DNA of 64,000 bases, taken from the NCBI RefSeq assembly GCF_002843175.1, contig NZ_PJEO01000051.1, forward strand, positions 124,001 through 188,000. The letters are read 5' to 3'. Below, piece by piece: positions 8,605-16,661 of this stretch (positions within the stretch are counted from its first letter, which is position 1; each line of letters begins with the position of its first letter). This DNA comes from Confluentibacter flavum (GTDB lineage: Bacteria; Bacteroidota; Bacteroidia; Flavobacteriales; Flavobacteriaceae). The notes beneath the pieces are model-generated. The model was not told the DNA's origin, made no database searches, and saw only the letters and a list, made by a program, of their open reading frames with translations. The translations under genes and the position numbers were made by a program.

Positions 8605-9414
8605 TTATAATTTTGCGACATATCCCAAATCTGGTCTCATCTTTCCAGTTTTGGATTCGTATCTGTCCAGCAAGACAAACATTTCGTTCATTAGCTTTTT
8701 GCCTTCTTCACCCAAAAGTGCTTCAGTTTCGTCCGATGTTTTTTCGTAAGATTGTGCATCTTTTGCAGAGATACTCACCAGAAAATATTCGTCCATATTT
8801 CCAAATCCACTGTGGTAGATTCTAAAATGTTCTTTGGCGCCTTTCTTTTCATAGAGGTCTTTGATTTCTTTGATTTTGGCTCGAAGTTTTGCCGAATTGC
8901 GTGGCGTCACATATAGATAATGCCATTTTCTGTAATCTTCACCAACAGTGTTTGTGGTCAACCCATTGGGCATATAAGAAAGATCGCTGTTGAGATAAAT
9001 GATAGCATCACCATGCTTATCATAGCATTCATTGAATCGTGCAAAAAGTGCCCTGAATTTTTCTTCTCCCATTTTTTCCATTAATGGTGCCAATGGGTTT
9101 TTATCAAATGCTGCCCAGTTTTCTACAGGCGAAATACTTACATAGTTGCCGTCATTACTATGTGCAACCGACCAATCTGCACCTTTAAGATCGTGCTTTT
9201 TGCAGGCTTCTACAAAATCCTTGCTCACTTGCTCATATTCCGCCTGTTTTGATGGTTTTACTTGATCTGTGTGAATCCAATAGGCTTGGTTTTGTGCAAC
9301 ACTGATGGTGGATGCCATTCCCAGCACGATAGCTGTTAACAACACGTTTTTTAAGATTTTACTTGCCCTGCGTCTAGGGTTCAAGTGATTGTAAAAAGTT
9401 TTTGAAGTTTTCAT
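8605..9414 (-). CDS. Exported protein of unknown function (possible ABM/NIPSNAP-like fold)
   Basis: The 269-residue protein has a long N-terminal region with basic residues (HLNPRRRASKILKN) and a hydrophobic signal ending ASTISVAQ, so it is probably exported. The mature part has two halves that read like alpha-beta barrel repeats: WIHTDQVKPSKQAEYEQVSK and HYLYVTPRNSAKLRAKIKEI each begin with a strand followed by a charged helix. This resembles the arrangement of the exported protein at 4661-5443. No active-site motif was recognised, and the fold assignment is an inference. It is the first gene after the two-component system on this strand. Confidence 0.6.
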   Translation of the reverse strand: MKTSKTFYNHLNPRRRASKILKNVLLTAIVLGMASTISVAQNQAYWIHTDQVKPSKQAEYEQVSKDFVEACKKHDLKGADWSVAHSNDGNYVSISPVENWAAFDKNPLAPLMEKMGEEKFRALFARFNECYDKHGDAIIYLNSDLSYMPNGLTTNTVGEDYRKWHYLYVTPRNSAKLRAKIKEIKDLYEKKGAKEHFRIYHSGFGNMDEYFLVSISAKDAQSYEKTSDETEALLGEEGKKLMNEMFVLLDRYESKTGKMRPDLGYVAKL

Positions 9415-9584
9415 GATTAATAGCGTTTAATGGTTAAAATATGTTGAATCAAGTGTGATTCTATATCTAAATAACTGATAATCATTATAAAAACAAAGTG
9501 ATTTAGGACGAAGGAATGCATATCCTGTCCGAATCGATAAATTAACTTATCGAAAGCTTTCAGAAAGAAAACGGAAACAGGGAA

Positions 9585-10328
9585 TTAGATGGTATGCAAT
9601 CTATTTAGCAATTCCTCTTTTAGGGCTTTGCTGACTGGGATGGCTTTTTTGTCGATAATTATATGGCTTGTGGCCACTTCATCGATTTGGGAAAGGTTGA
9701 CAATAAATGAGCGATGGACCCTTATAAAATGTTTTTGGGGCAATTTCTCGTCCATATCCTTTAGGGTCATCACTAAAAGATATTGTTTGTCTGTTGAATG
9801 GATGCGACAATAGTTGCGCTCGGCTTCAATATAAAGAATGTCCTTGATGTCCACTTTTACCATTTTTTCGTGGTGACGCACAAAGATGCTATCACTTAAA
9901 ATGAAAGGGGAAACGCTATTGCCATTCAATGTCTGATCTCCAATTTTTTCAGACTGCATGTGAGACACCGTGAGTTCAATGGCGCGCTGTAAGTCCAGTT
10001 TTTTGAACGGTTTTGAAATAAAGGCATACGGATGCGTGGATTTTGCTTTATTGAAATGTTCGTCATCGGCATTTGCTGTCAGGTAGATAATAGGAATGTC
10101 AAAATCATTTTGCATAATTTGTGCCGTTTCTATGCCATCTAGTTCTCCTTTTAATTGAATGTCCATGAGCACAATGTCCGGTTGATTTTGTTTAACATGA
10201 AGAATGGCTTCTTCTCCGCGAGGGATTATGCCCGTGACTTCATATCCGAGTTGGGAAAGTTGCAACGAAATGTTGGCTGCAATGATCATTTCATCTTCTA
10301 CTATCAATATTTTTATTGCTTGTCCCAT
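9585..10328 (-). CDS. LytR/AlgR-family response regulator (receiver plus LytTR DNA-binding domain)
   Basis: This 247-residue protein has a receiver domain (residues about 5-120) with the acidic pair E11/D12, the phospho-acceptor D56 in IVLMDIQLKG, and a conserved lysine in FISKPFKK. A LytTR DNA-binding domain follows at about 145-245 (KDILYIEAERNYCRIHS, FIRVHRSFIVNLSQI). Such regulators bind direct repeats upstream of their targets. Its start codon overlaps the stop codon of the histidine kinase gene (TAATG at 10326-10330), so translation of the pair is coupled. Possible targets include the exported-protein genes downstream, but no operator could be confirmed. Confidence 0.95.
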   Translation of the reverse strand: MGQAIKILIVEDEMIIAANISLQLSQLGYEVTGIIPRGEEAILHVKQNQPDIVLMDIQLKGELDGIETAQIMQNDFDIPIIYLTANADDEHFNKAKSTHPYAFISKPFKKLDLQRAIELTVSHMQSEKIGDQTLNGNSVSPFILSDSIFVRHHEKMVKVDIKDILYIEAERNYCRIHSTDKQYLLVMTLKDMDEKLPQKHFIRVHRSFIVNLSQIDEVATSHIIIDKKAIPVSKALKEELLNRLHTI

Positions 10329-12550
10329 TATGCGGCAGATTTAACTTTAAACTGGAATTCTACAGAAGTTCCCCTTTCATTGGTTTCCGTCATGTTTCCA
10401 TTCAATTGTTGTGTCAATAATTGTATTAATTGCGAACCGAAGCCAGTGCCTTTTGGTGCCAAACCTATAACTTTTCCAACGCCATTATCGGCAACTTTTA
10501 AGGTCAAGGTTTCTGGTGTGGATTGTGAAAGGCTAATCATGATATTGCCTTTTCCGTCTTCAGGGAATGCATATTTTAAAGCATTGGTAAGTAGTTCGTT
10601 GACAATTAATCCAATAGGAACAGCGGTATCTAAATCTAATTCTAGGTTATCCATGGCACATTCTATTTTAACTTTATCCTCGGCATTGAAAGTATCTAGA
10701 ACGCCTTCCCCTAGATTAAGAAAGTAATCCTTCATTTCAACACTTCCTAAATTGTTACCTTGATATAATTTTTGATGAATGATGCCCATGGATTGTACGC
10801 GATTCTGACTAGCAATCATAGCATCTTTGGTTTCGGAATCTTCTAATTGAGCAGATTGCAATGAAATTAAGCTTTTAACAAGCTCCAGATTATTTTTAAC
10901 GCGGTGATGAATTTCTTTGAGGAGCAGTTCGTTTTCCGCATTGCGTTTATCAAGCAAAACATTTTTATCCGCTAACTCTCCATTCAATGCTTTTAGTTTC
11001 TGATTACTCCTTTGTTTAAGTCTGTAATTACGATATAATAACCCGAGCAGTAAAGCACCAATGACTAAGGCAACAATATAAATAATTTTTTGTCGCTGAT
11101 TAGCAGCAAGCTCTTGATCTTGTTTGAGAACATTCACCTGCAATTCACTTTCACGAAGACTTCTTTCGTTTCTTTCTACTTCGATAATTTGATTGGCCTC
11201 TGTCCACTCAATATGGTATTCAAGAGCGGTCTTGTAGTCGCCTTTGAGCTCATAAATACTGAATAATTTGTTGATAAAATATGCCGTATTTGCTTTGGTG
11301 TTAATTGCAATTGAGGAATTCTTGGCTTTTTCATAATAGGCAATGGCTTCATCATATCTGCCTTCTGCCTTGGCAATGTCCCCTATACTGGAATGTGCAA
11401 ATTGATAAGTATCAATCGTAGTGAGGTCATATTCCTCTAATAGTTGTATGGTTTTCACCAGGTAAGATTTTGCTTCTTCATATTTCCCCCTTTTAATTAG
11501 ATTACTGCCCATCGAGTAGTAGTACCAAGTATGATGAAAGGGATTGGTGAGTTGGGGCAATAGCTGTTGAAATTGGTTCATATAATAGTCAGTCGAATCG
11601 GGATTTGAATCTTCAAAATGGTAAGACAATATCTTGTAGGCAATGACAAGGGACTCTTTCTTTTCCGGGTAGTTTGATTTTTGATAGCCAATCATACTCT
11701 CTTTTATATGTTGAATTGCTATTTCTTCTTCTTCAGGCAAACCATATTGATAATAGAACCTACCCTTATCTTTCAATAACTTAAGCTGAATCTCTGGTCG
11801 GGAATCATCTTTTAACAAGTCCAATGCTTTTACAAAAAGCTCGAGTCCCGGTTTTGGTTCTCCTCTTATGATTTTTATCAACGCCCAATTGATCAATAAG
11901 TCATAACCCAAAACCTTATCTTTTTTGCTTTCAGGTATTTTTTCGTAGTAAGCCCAACCTATGGGTGCGAGTGAATCCACTACATTAAAGTTATGAGACC
12001 TATTCGCTCTATCCGTGATATCACGATACAAATCAGCCAAATGTTCATATTGTAAGGGCTGGCTGTTCTGGAGTAGTAGCTCAGCCATATCAAAATAAAA
12101 AACAGTACTGTCCCGGTTAAAATGGGGCATTTCTTTAAACCATAATGCCTTGTCCTGATAGGCTCTACTCAAAGCAGTAACTTGATTTGAAGAAAGGTTG
12201 TGCCAAACACTCATTTTTTTAAATTGCAAACTAGAAAGTTTTGTCTGATGAAGGAGTTCCCCAAGATCCAATACCTTAAGCGCTTTGTTTGTATAAAAAA
12301 GAGAGCTGTCAAGTGCTGTTTTTGGTGTACTATTTTTGACTTGGGAATTTTGTGAAAACCCGCTCAAATAATAAAGTAGAACAGTACAGCATATTAAGGA
12401 GTTAATATAGGTTCGGGTAATAGCTTTGCCATTTAGAACTTGAATTACTTCTATTAGGCTACGCTTTTTAATATTAAACTGAAATTCTACAGTATAAAAG
12501 AAAATGAAGAATATCTTTTTGAAGAAGAATATAATAATAAAATGTCGCAT
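10328..12550 (-). CDS. TPR sensor histidine kinase (HisKA_2/HWE-like type)
   Basis: The 740-residue frame has an N-terminal hydrophobic export segment ending GFSQ near residue 66, a periplasmic TPR region (about 110-450; GKYEEAKSYL, GRYDEAIAYYEKAK), a coiled coil, one membrane segment (489-507) and a cytoplasmic kinase. The phospho-acceptor region is EIHHRVKNN at 546-554 (H548/H549). The ATPase domain shows NELLTNALKYAF, DNGVG and GTGFGSQLI. The start is uncertain: only the ATG at 12550 is in frame, and it lies some 45 residues ahead of the signal segment, so a downstream non-ATG start is possible. It pairs with the LytTR regulator through a TAATG overlap. Confidence 0.9.
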   Translation of the reverse strand: MRHFIIIFFFKKIFFIFFYTVEFQFNIKKRSLIEVIQVLNGKAITRTYINSLICCTVLLYYLSGFSQNSQVKNSTPKTALDSSLFYTNKALKVLDLGELLHQTKLSSLQFKKMSVWHNLSSNQVTALSRAYQDKALWFKEMPHFNRDSTVFYFDMAELLLQNSQPLQYEHLADLYRDITDRANRSHNFNVVDSLAPIGWAYYEKIPESKKDKVLGYDLLINWALIKIIRGEPKPGLELFVKALDLLKDDSRPEIQLKLLKDKGRFYYQYGLPEEEEIAIQHIKESMIGYQKSNYPEKKESLVIAYKILSYHFEDSNPDSTDYYMNQFQQLLPQLTNPFHHTWYYYSMGSNLIKRGKYEEAKSYLVKTIQLLEEYDLTTIDTYQFAHSSIGDIAKAEGRYDEAIAYYEKAKNSSIAINTKANTAYFINKLFSIYELKGDYKTALEYHIEWTEANQIIEVERNERSLRESELQVNVLKQDQELAANQRQKIIYIVALVIGALLLGLLYRNYRLKQRSNQKLKALNGELADKNVLLDKRNAENELLLKEIHHRVKNNLELVKSLISLQSAQLEDSETKDAMIASQNRVQSMGIIHQKLYQGNNLGSVEMKDYFLNLGEGVLDTFNAEDKVKIECAMDNLELDLDTAVPIGLIVNELLTNALKYAFPEDGKGNIMISLSQSTPETLTLKVADNGVGKVIGLAPKGTGFGSQLIQLLTQQLNGNMTETNERGTSVEFQFKVKSAA

Positions 12551-12638
12551 AAAGTCTTTCTTAATAATTATTTAAGCTTTAAAAGACTTAGGGGAATTTT
12601 TTATAAATATATTAAATTATCACCCCATATACTAAAAA

Positions 12639-12665
12639 AAATGCCCAACAAACGTTGAGCATTTT
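12639..12665 (-). terminator. Terminator downstream of lysA
   Basis: The arms AAATGC.CAAC and GTTG.GCATTT (12639-12649 and 12654-12664, with one mismatch) form a hairpin 24 bp after the lysA stop. It is followed on the minus strand by a run of eight Ts. This is a typical Rho-independent terminator. Confidence 0.75.
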
Positions 12666-12688
12666 TAATAACTAAGATTTAATCCGGT

Positions 12689-13924
12689 TTATTTAACTAA
12701 CTGTTTTTCTTTTTTTGGCGCAAAATCAATGGCTATTTGATTGTTTAAAATATCATCAAACGTTTCTCTTTTTCTAATAAGATGGGCTTTGTTATTGTAC
12801 CATAAAACTTCAGCAGGTTTGAATCTTGAGTTGTAATTACTAGCCATTGAAAAACAATACGCTCCAGCATTTTTAAAACACAAGATATCACCATCGTTAA
12901 TTTCATTAATACGCCTGTTATTGCCAAACGTATCGGTTTCACAAATATAACCCACCACCGTGTAGAATCGCTCACGACCTTCAGGGTTTGAAATATTTAT
13001 GATGTCATGGTGAGAACCATAAAACATGGGTCTTATTAAATGGTTAAAGCCCGAATCCACTTGTGCAAATACCGTAGATGTGGTTTGTTTAACGGAATTT
13101 ACCTGTGCCAAAAAGAAGCCAGATTCACTTACCAAAAATTTACCAGGCTCGAAAGCTAACGTCAGGTCTTTACCGTATTCTTTACAAAAATCATTGAATT
13201 TATCAGACAATTTTTGTCCCAATTCTTCAATATTGGTTTCTATATCACCAGCTTTGTAAGGCACTTTAAAACCAGAACCAAAATCTATAAACTCAAGATT
13301 TTTAAATTGTTTAGCCGTTTCAAACAATATTTCACTGGCATATAAAAACACATCAATATCAAGAATATCGCTACCGGTGTGCATGTGAATACCATTAATA
13401 TTCATTTTGGTATTATCGATAATACGCAATAAATGTGGAATTTGATGGATGGATATTCCGAATTTAGAATCTATGTGCCCAACGGAAATATTACTATTTC
13501 CACCAGCCATCACATGCGGATTAATACGAATGCAAACAGGTGTTTTTGGGTGTTTGGTTCCAAATTGTTCTAAAATAGACAAATTGTCTATATTTATTTG
13601 CACACCCAGTTTAGACGCTTCTTCAATTTCATGTAACGACACACCGTTTGGCGTAAAAATAATTTGCTGTGGTTTAAAACCAGCAGCCAAACCAAGTTGT
13701 ACCTCTTGCATGGAAACCGTATCAATACCAGAACCAAGCGTATTAAAAAACTTTAATATCGATATATTTGATAATGCTTTTACAGCATAGTTTATTTTTA
13801 ATTTTTTAACTGATTTAAAAGCGCTCGTTAATCGTTTATATTGCGATTCAATTTTTTCAGCATCATAAATATAAATGGGGCTTCCAAATTCTTCTGCTAT
13901 TTTCAGCAATTGACCTCTATCCAT
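12689..13924 (-). CDS. lysA: Diaminopimelate decarboxylase
   Basis: This makes L-lysine from meso-diaminopimelate using pyridoxal phosphate, the last step of lysine synthesis. The PLP lysine is in INYAVKALSN, the barrel shows HMHTGSD and IDFGSGF, and the catalytic cysteine region is ICETDTFG in the C-terminal beta domain. The start is taken at the ATG at 13924 (MDRGQLLKIAEEFG), which gives about 411 residues, the usual length. An ATG at 13933 is an alternative, and one at 13966 is excluded because a TAnnTTTG promoter box lies at 13944-13951. It stands alone between two hairpins or divergent genes. dapD of the same pathway is at 45552-46367. Confidence 0.95.
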   Translation of the reverse strand: MDRGQLLKIAEEFGSPIYIYDAEKIESQYKRLTSAFKSVKKLKINYAVKALSNISILKFFNTLGSGIDTVSMQEVQLGLAAGFKPQQIIFTPNGVSLHEIEEASKLGVQINIDNLSILEQFGTKHPKTPVCIRINPHVMAGGNSNISVGHIDSKFGISIHQIPHLLRIIDNTKMNINGIHMHTGSDILDIDVFLYASEILFETAKQFKNLEFIDFGSGFKVPYKAGDIETNIEELGQKLSDKFNDFCKEYGKDLTLAFEPGKFLVSESGFFLAQVNSVKQTTSTVFAQVDSGFNHLIRPMFYGSHHDIINISNPEGRERFYTVVGYICETDTFGNNRRINEINDGDILCFKNAGAYCFSMASNYNSRFKPAEVLWYNNKAHLIRKRETFDDILNNQIAIDFAPKKEKQLVK

Positions 13925-13943
13925 AGTCTTCATTAATTTTCCG

Positions 13944-13951
13944 CAAAGATA
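13944..13951 (-). promoter_or_regulatory. Bacteroidetes-type -7 box for lysA (TATCTTTG)
   Basis: On the minus strand TATCTTTG matches the TAnnTTTG consensus used by the main sigma factor of Bacteroidetes. Transcription would start close to 13938, leaving a very short leader. No convincing -33 TTG was seen at the usual spacing. Confidence 0.45.
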
Positions 13952-14091
13952 TTTTTTTAGTTCCAATAAAAAATAAATAAATAAAAAATTTTACAAATTA
14001 AACAAATTGTTAAATATATAACAATTTGAAATTATATTTAGTTTTTTTAGCATTCACAAATAAAATATTAGTGTAATTAATAGGTATTATT

Positions 14092-14099
14092 TACATTTG
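14092..14099 (+). promoter_or_regulatory. -7 box for sucC (TACATTTG)
   Basis: TACATTTG matches TAnnTTTG and lies 28 bp before the chosen sucC start, in an AT-rich intergenic stretch. Only the -7 element is clear. Confidence 0.45.
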
Positions 14100-14126
14100 C
14101 CTTTCTTAAAAAAGATTAAGCAAGTT

Positions 14127-15320
14127 ATGAATTTACACGAATATCAAGGTAAACAGATTTTAAGTAGTTTTGGAGTACGAATTCAAAGAGGTATTGTAGC
14201 CCAAAATGCAAAAGAAGCAGTAACTGCTGCAAAAGAATTAACTGCGGAAACAGGCACAAGTTGGCATGTTATAAAAGCACAAGTTCACGCAGGAGGCCGT
14301 GGTAAAGGAGGTGGAGTCAAACTTGCTAAAAATATAAAAGAGGTAGAAGAGATTGCTGGTAAAATCATTGGCATGAATTTAATAACACCTCAAACATCTG
14401 CTGAAGGTAAAAAAGTACACCAAGTTTTGGTTGCCGAAGATGTATACTACCCTGGAGAAAGTGAAACAAGTGAGTTTTATATGTCTGTTTTATTAAATAG
14501 AGGTACAGGTAGAAATATGATTATTTATTCTACCGAAGGTGGTATGGATATTGAAACGGTAGCAGAAGAAACGCCTCATTTAATATTTACTGAAGAAATT
14601 GACCCTTCTGTAGGTTTATTGCCATTTCAAGCCAGACGCATTGCTTTTAATTTAGGACTGTCTGGAAATGCTTTTAAAGAAATGACAAAGTTTGTTACCA
14701 ACCTATACACAGCTTACGTTAAATCTGATGCGTCGTTATTTGAAATCAATCCTGTTTTAAAAACAAGTGACAACTTAATTTTAGCGGTCGATGCTAAAGT
14801 GACTATCGATGAAAATGCGCTTTACAGACATAAAGATTATTTGGATTTACGTGATTTACGTGAAGAAAATGCTATAGAAGTAGAGGCTAAAGAAGTTGGG
14901 TTGAATTATGTTGACCTTGATGGAAACGTGGGTTGTATGGTTAACGGAGCAGGTTTGGCTATGGCAACAATGGATTTAATTAAACAAGCAGGAGGTGAGC
15001 CAGCAAACTTTTTAGATGTTGGTGGTACGGCAGATGCTGCTCGTGTAGAAGCTGCTTTTAAAATTATTTTGAAAGACCCAGCTGTAAAAGCTATTCTTAT
15101 TAATATATTTGGAGGTATTGTACGTTGTGATAGAGTTGCGCAAGGTGTTATTGATGCTTATAAAAATATGGGAACCATTAAGGTGCCTATCATTGTACGC
15201 TTACAAGGAACCAATGCTGACATTGCAAAAGAATTGATTGACAACTCTGGTTTGGCAGTATTAAGTGCTACCGAGTTTCAAGAAGCAGCCGATAAAGTTC
15301 AAAAAGTATTGGCGCAATAA
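14127..15320 (+). CDS. sucC: Succinyl-CoA ligase (ADP-forming) beta subunit
   Basis: The beta subunit of succinyl-CoA synthetase couples succinyl-CoA cleavage to ATP or GTP formation in the TCA cycle. The start is the ATG at 14127, giving MNLHEYQGKQILSSFG, the standard N-terminus, and 397 residues in all, which is normal. The ATP-grasp domain shows VHAGGRGKGGGVKLAK and FEINPVLKT. The C-terminal domain shows FLDVGGTADAARVEAAF and INIFGGIVRCDRVAQG. The alpha subunit gene (sucD) is not next to it, as is common in Bacteroidetes. A convergent hairpin terminator follows. Confidence 0.97.
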   Translation: MNLHEYQGKQILSSFGVRIQRGIVAQNAKEAVTAAKELTAETGTSWHVIKAQVHAGGRGKGGGVKLAKNIKEVEEIAGKIIGMNLITPQTSAEGKKVHQVLVAEDVYYPGESETSEFYMSVLLNRGTGRNMIIYSTEGGMDIETVAEETPHLIFTEEIDPSVGLLPFQARRIAFNLGLSGNAFKEMTKFVTNLYTAYVKSDASLFEINPVLKTSDNLILAVDAKVTIDENALYRHKDYLDLRDLREENAIEVEAKEVGLNYVDLDGNVGCMVNGAGLAMATMDLIKQAGGEPANFLDVGGTADAARVEAAFKIILKDPAVKAILINIFGGIVRCDRVAQGVIDAYKNMGTIKVPIIVRLQGTNADIAKELIDNSGLAVLSATEFQEAADKVQKVLAQ

Positions 15321-15342
15321 TAACGTTTATACTTTAAGTCAA

Positions 15343-15373
15343 AAAAAGAGCAACGTTATTCGTTGCTCTTTTT
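15343..15373. terminator. Bidirectional terminator between sucC and the DUF1456 gene
   Basis: AAAGAGCAACG and CGTTGCTCTTT form an 11-bp perfect stem with a TTATT loop. There are A-runs before it and T-runs after it, so it can end transcripts from both sides. It overlaps the last codons of the minus-strand gene at 15356. Confidence 0.85.
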
Positions 15374-15721
15374 GTTTGTTTTAGAGTGTAATAAGCTTTT
15401 CTTTTTTACAAACTTCTTTGGTATCGCTTTAGCTGAAACTTCACCTTGTTCTGTTTCCCCAGTTTTGGAATTTTGATTTTTTTCTTTGTTGGAATTTTTA
15501 GAAGGCATGGGGCCTCTTAAGTGGATCACCAAGCCATTTAAAAAATTACGCAAAATTTGGTCGCCACATTCCATGTATTTTGGGTGGTCTTCTTTTCTAA
15601 AAAAAGCACCAAGTTCGCTTGTTGATATTCTAAAGTCCACCAACATCAAAATAGCTACAATATCATCGTCACGAAGTTTTAATGCCACTCGTAATTTTTT
15701 CAAAATATCATTATTTGTCAT
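15356..15721 (-). CDS. Short DUF1456 (YehS-like) protein with one repeat
   Basis: Residues 2-70 (TNNDILKKLRVALKLRDDDI through ECGDQILRNFLNGLVIHLRG) match a DUF1456 repeat. The E. coli homologue YehS has two repeats in about 156 residues. This protein has 121 residues, with only one repeat, most like the second one, and then a lysine/serine/asparagine-rich low-complexity tail. The function of the family is unknown. The tail ends KTNKKSNE and is probably disordered. The start at the ATG at 15721 gives the normal beginning of the repeat. Confidence 0.8.
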   Translation of the reverse strand: MTNNDILKKLRVALKLRDDDIVAILMLVDFRISTSELGAFFRKEDHPKYMECGDQILRNFLNGLVIHLRGPMPSKNSNKEKNQNSKTGETEQGEVSAKAIPKKFVKKKSLLHSKTNKKSNE

Positions 15722-16079
15722 AGTCCTTTATTATATGTGTATTTCATCGATTTTACCTTTAGCACATGCCTTTCTAGCGTTTTCTAACTTTTTATAAAGA
15801 TACTTTAATTTTATTTGATTCAAATTAAAAATTAAAAAACAAAAATTTAATATAATATATTGATATTCAATATATTATGTATAAAAAATAAAACAGTTTT
15901 AGTGTTAAAACTCTGCAATATTAAGATGTTTTTCTAAGCTAAAAAAAAATATTTGAGATGAAATAAATAAAATCTACGATTAAATACGTTTCACTTTTCG
16001 ATAAGTTACATTATATCAACGATTATGAAATGGCACTTCTGCGTACCTTTATATTGTTAATTAATAATCCCTCAAAAGT
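15722..16079. other. AT-rich intergenic region with a long palindrome
   Basis: This 358-bp divergent gap has no recognisable gene. It contains a near-perfect AT palindrome at 15852-15878 (12-bp arms ATAATATATTGA and TCAATATATTAT, 3-base centre). Close to the plus-strand gene is TACCTTTA near 16043, one mismatch from a -7 box. On the minus strand a short frame ending at 15731 reads KKLENARKACAKGKIDEIHI without an ATG. It may be a relic, but the evidence is too weak to call a gene. Confidence 0.5.
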
Positions 16080-16481
16080 ATGGTTAATAGAGTAGAAAAG
16101 TTGAGTCTTCTATCCGAAATGATAGCTTTTGCTAAATATGATAAAGACATAAAGAATATTGAATATAATTTTTTATTAGGTGTAGCTAGACAATTAGATA
16201 TATCTCGTGAAGATTTTGAATATTTAATAGAACACCCTGTAACTTATACACATTTAAAATCACATAGTGAGCGTATTGTACAATTTCACCGTTTGGTTTT
16301 GTTGATGAATATTGATAGTGAGAGTTCAAACAAGGGCGCTATAAAATTATATAACTTCGGTTTGAGAATGGGTTTAAGTCATGAATCAATAAGTAAGGTT
16401 TTATACTTAATGGAAAGCTTTCCGAATAAAATCGTTCCACCAGATGTTTTAATTGATATTTTTAAAACCCAATACAATTAA
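16080..16481 (+). CDS. TerB-like small helical protein
   Basis: The 133-residue all-alpha protein (LSLLSEMIAFAKYDKDIKNI, then NFLLGVARQLDISREDFEYL) has the look of a TerB/tellurite-resistance-like fold. In TerB-type families the first helix pair holds an acidic motif after 'A..D', here AKYDKDIKNIEYNF. Close relatives in flavobacteria are often misnamed excinuclease subunits, but it shares nothing with UvrB. The function is unknown. It is followed by a strong terminator and stands alone. Confidence 0.6.
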   Translation: MVNRVEKLSLLSEMIAFAKYDKDIKNIEYNFLLGVARQLDISREDFEYLIEHPVTYTHLKSHSERIVQFHRLVLLMNIDSESSNKGAIKLYNFGLRMGLSHESISKVLYLMESFPNKIVPPDVLIDIFKTQYN

Positions 16482-16520
16482 AAATTTCGGCTAAGTTTTA
16501 ATTGATTATCTAGGGTTATG

Positions 16521-16553
16521 GAAAAGCTAAAAGTTTTAAACTTTTAGCTTTTC
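16521..16553. terminator. Strong bidirectional hairpin
   Basis: A 16-bp perfect stem (GAAAAGCTAAAAGTTT at 16521-16536 and its complement at 16538-16553) lies between the ends of the convergent TerB-like gene and the ppx gene. AT-rich flanks on both sides fit a two-way terminator. Confidence 0.8.
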
Positions 16554-16661
16554 TAGTTTATTTTGGTAACTTTTAATTTCGTGAGTTATTAATGATAACT
16601 TTATTAATAATGCAAATTAAATGGTAATCAAAAAACTATGGATTTTCAATCTTTATTATTT

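Noticed and set aside
13925-13966. Longer start of lysA
   Set aside because: A -7 promoter box lies inside it and the added residues are not typical of the family.
16080-16481. Excinuclease subunit
   Set aside because: Proteins like this are sometimes named so, but it has no UvrB motif; the true uvrB is at 18325-20328.
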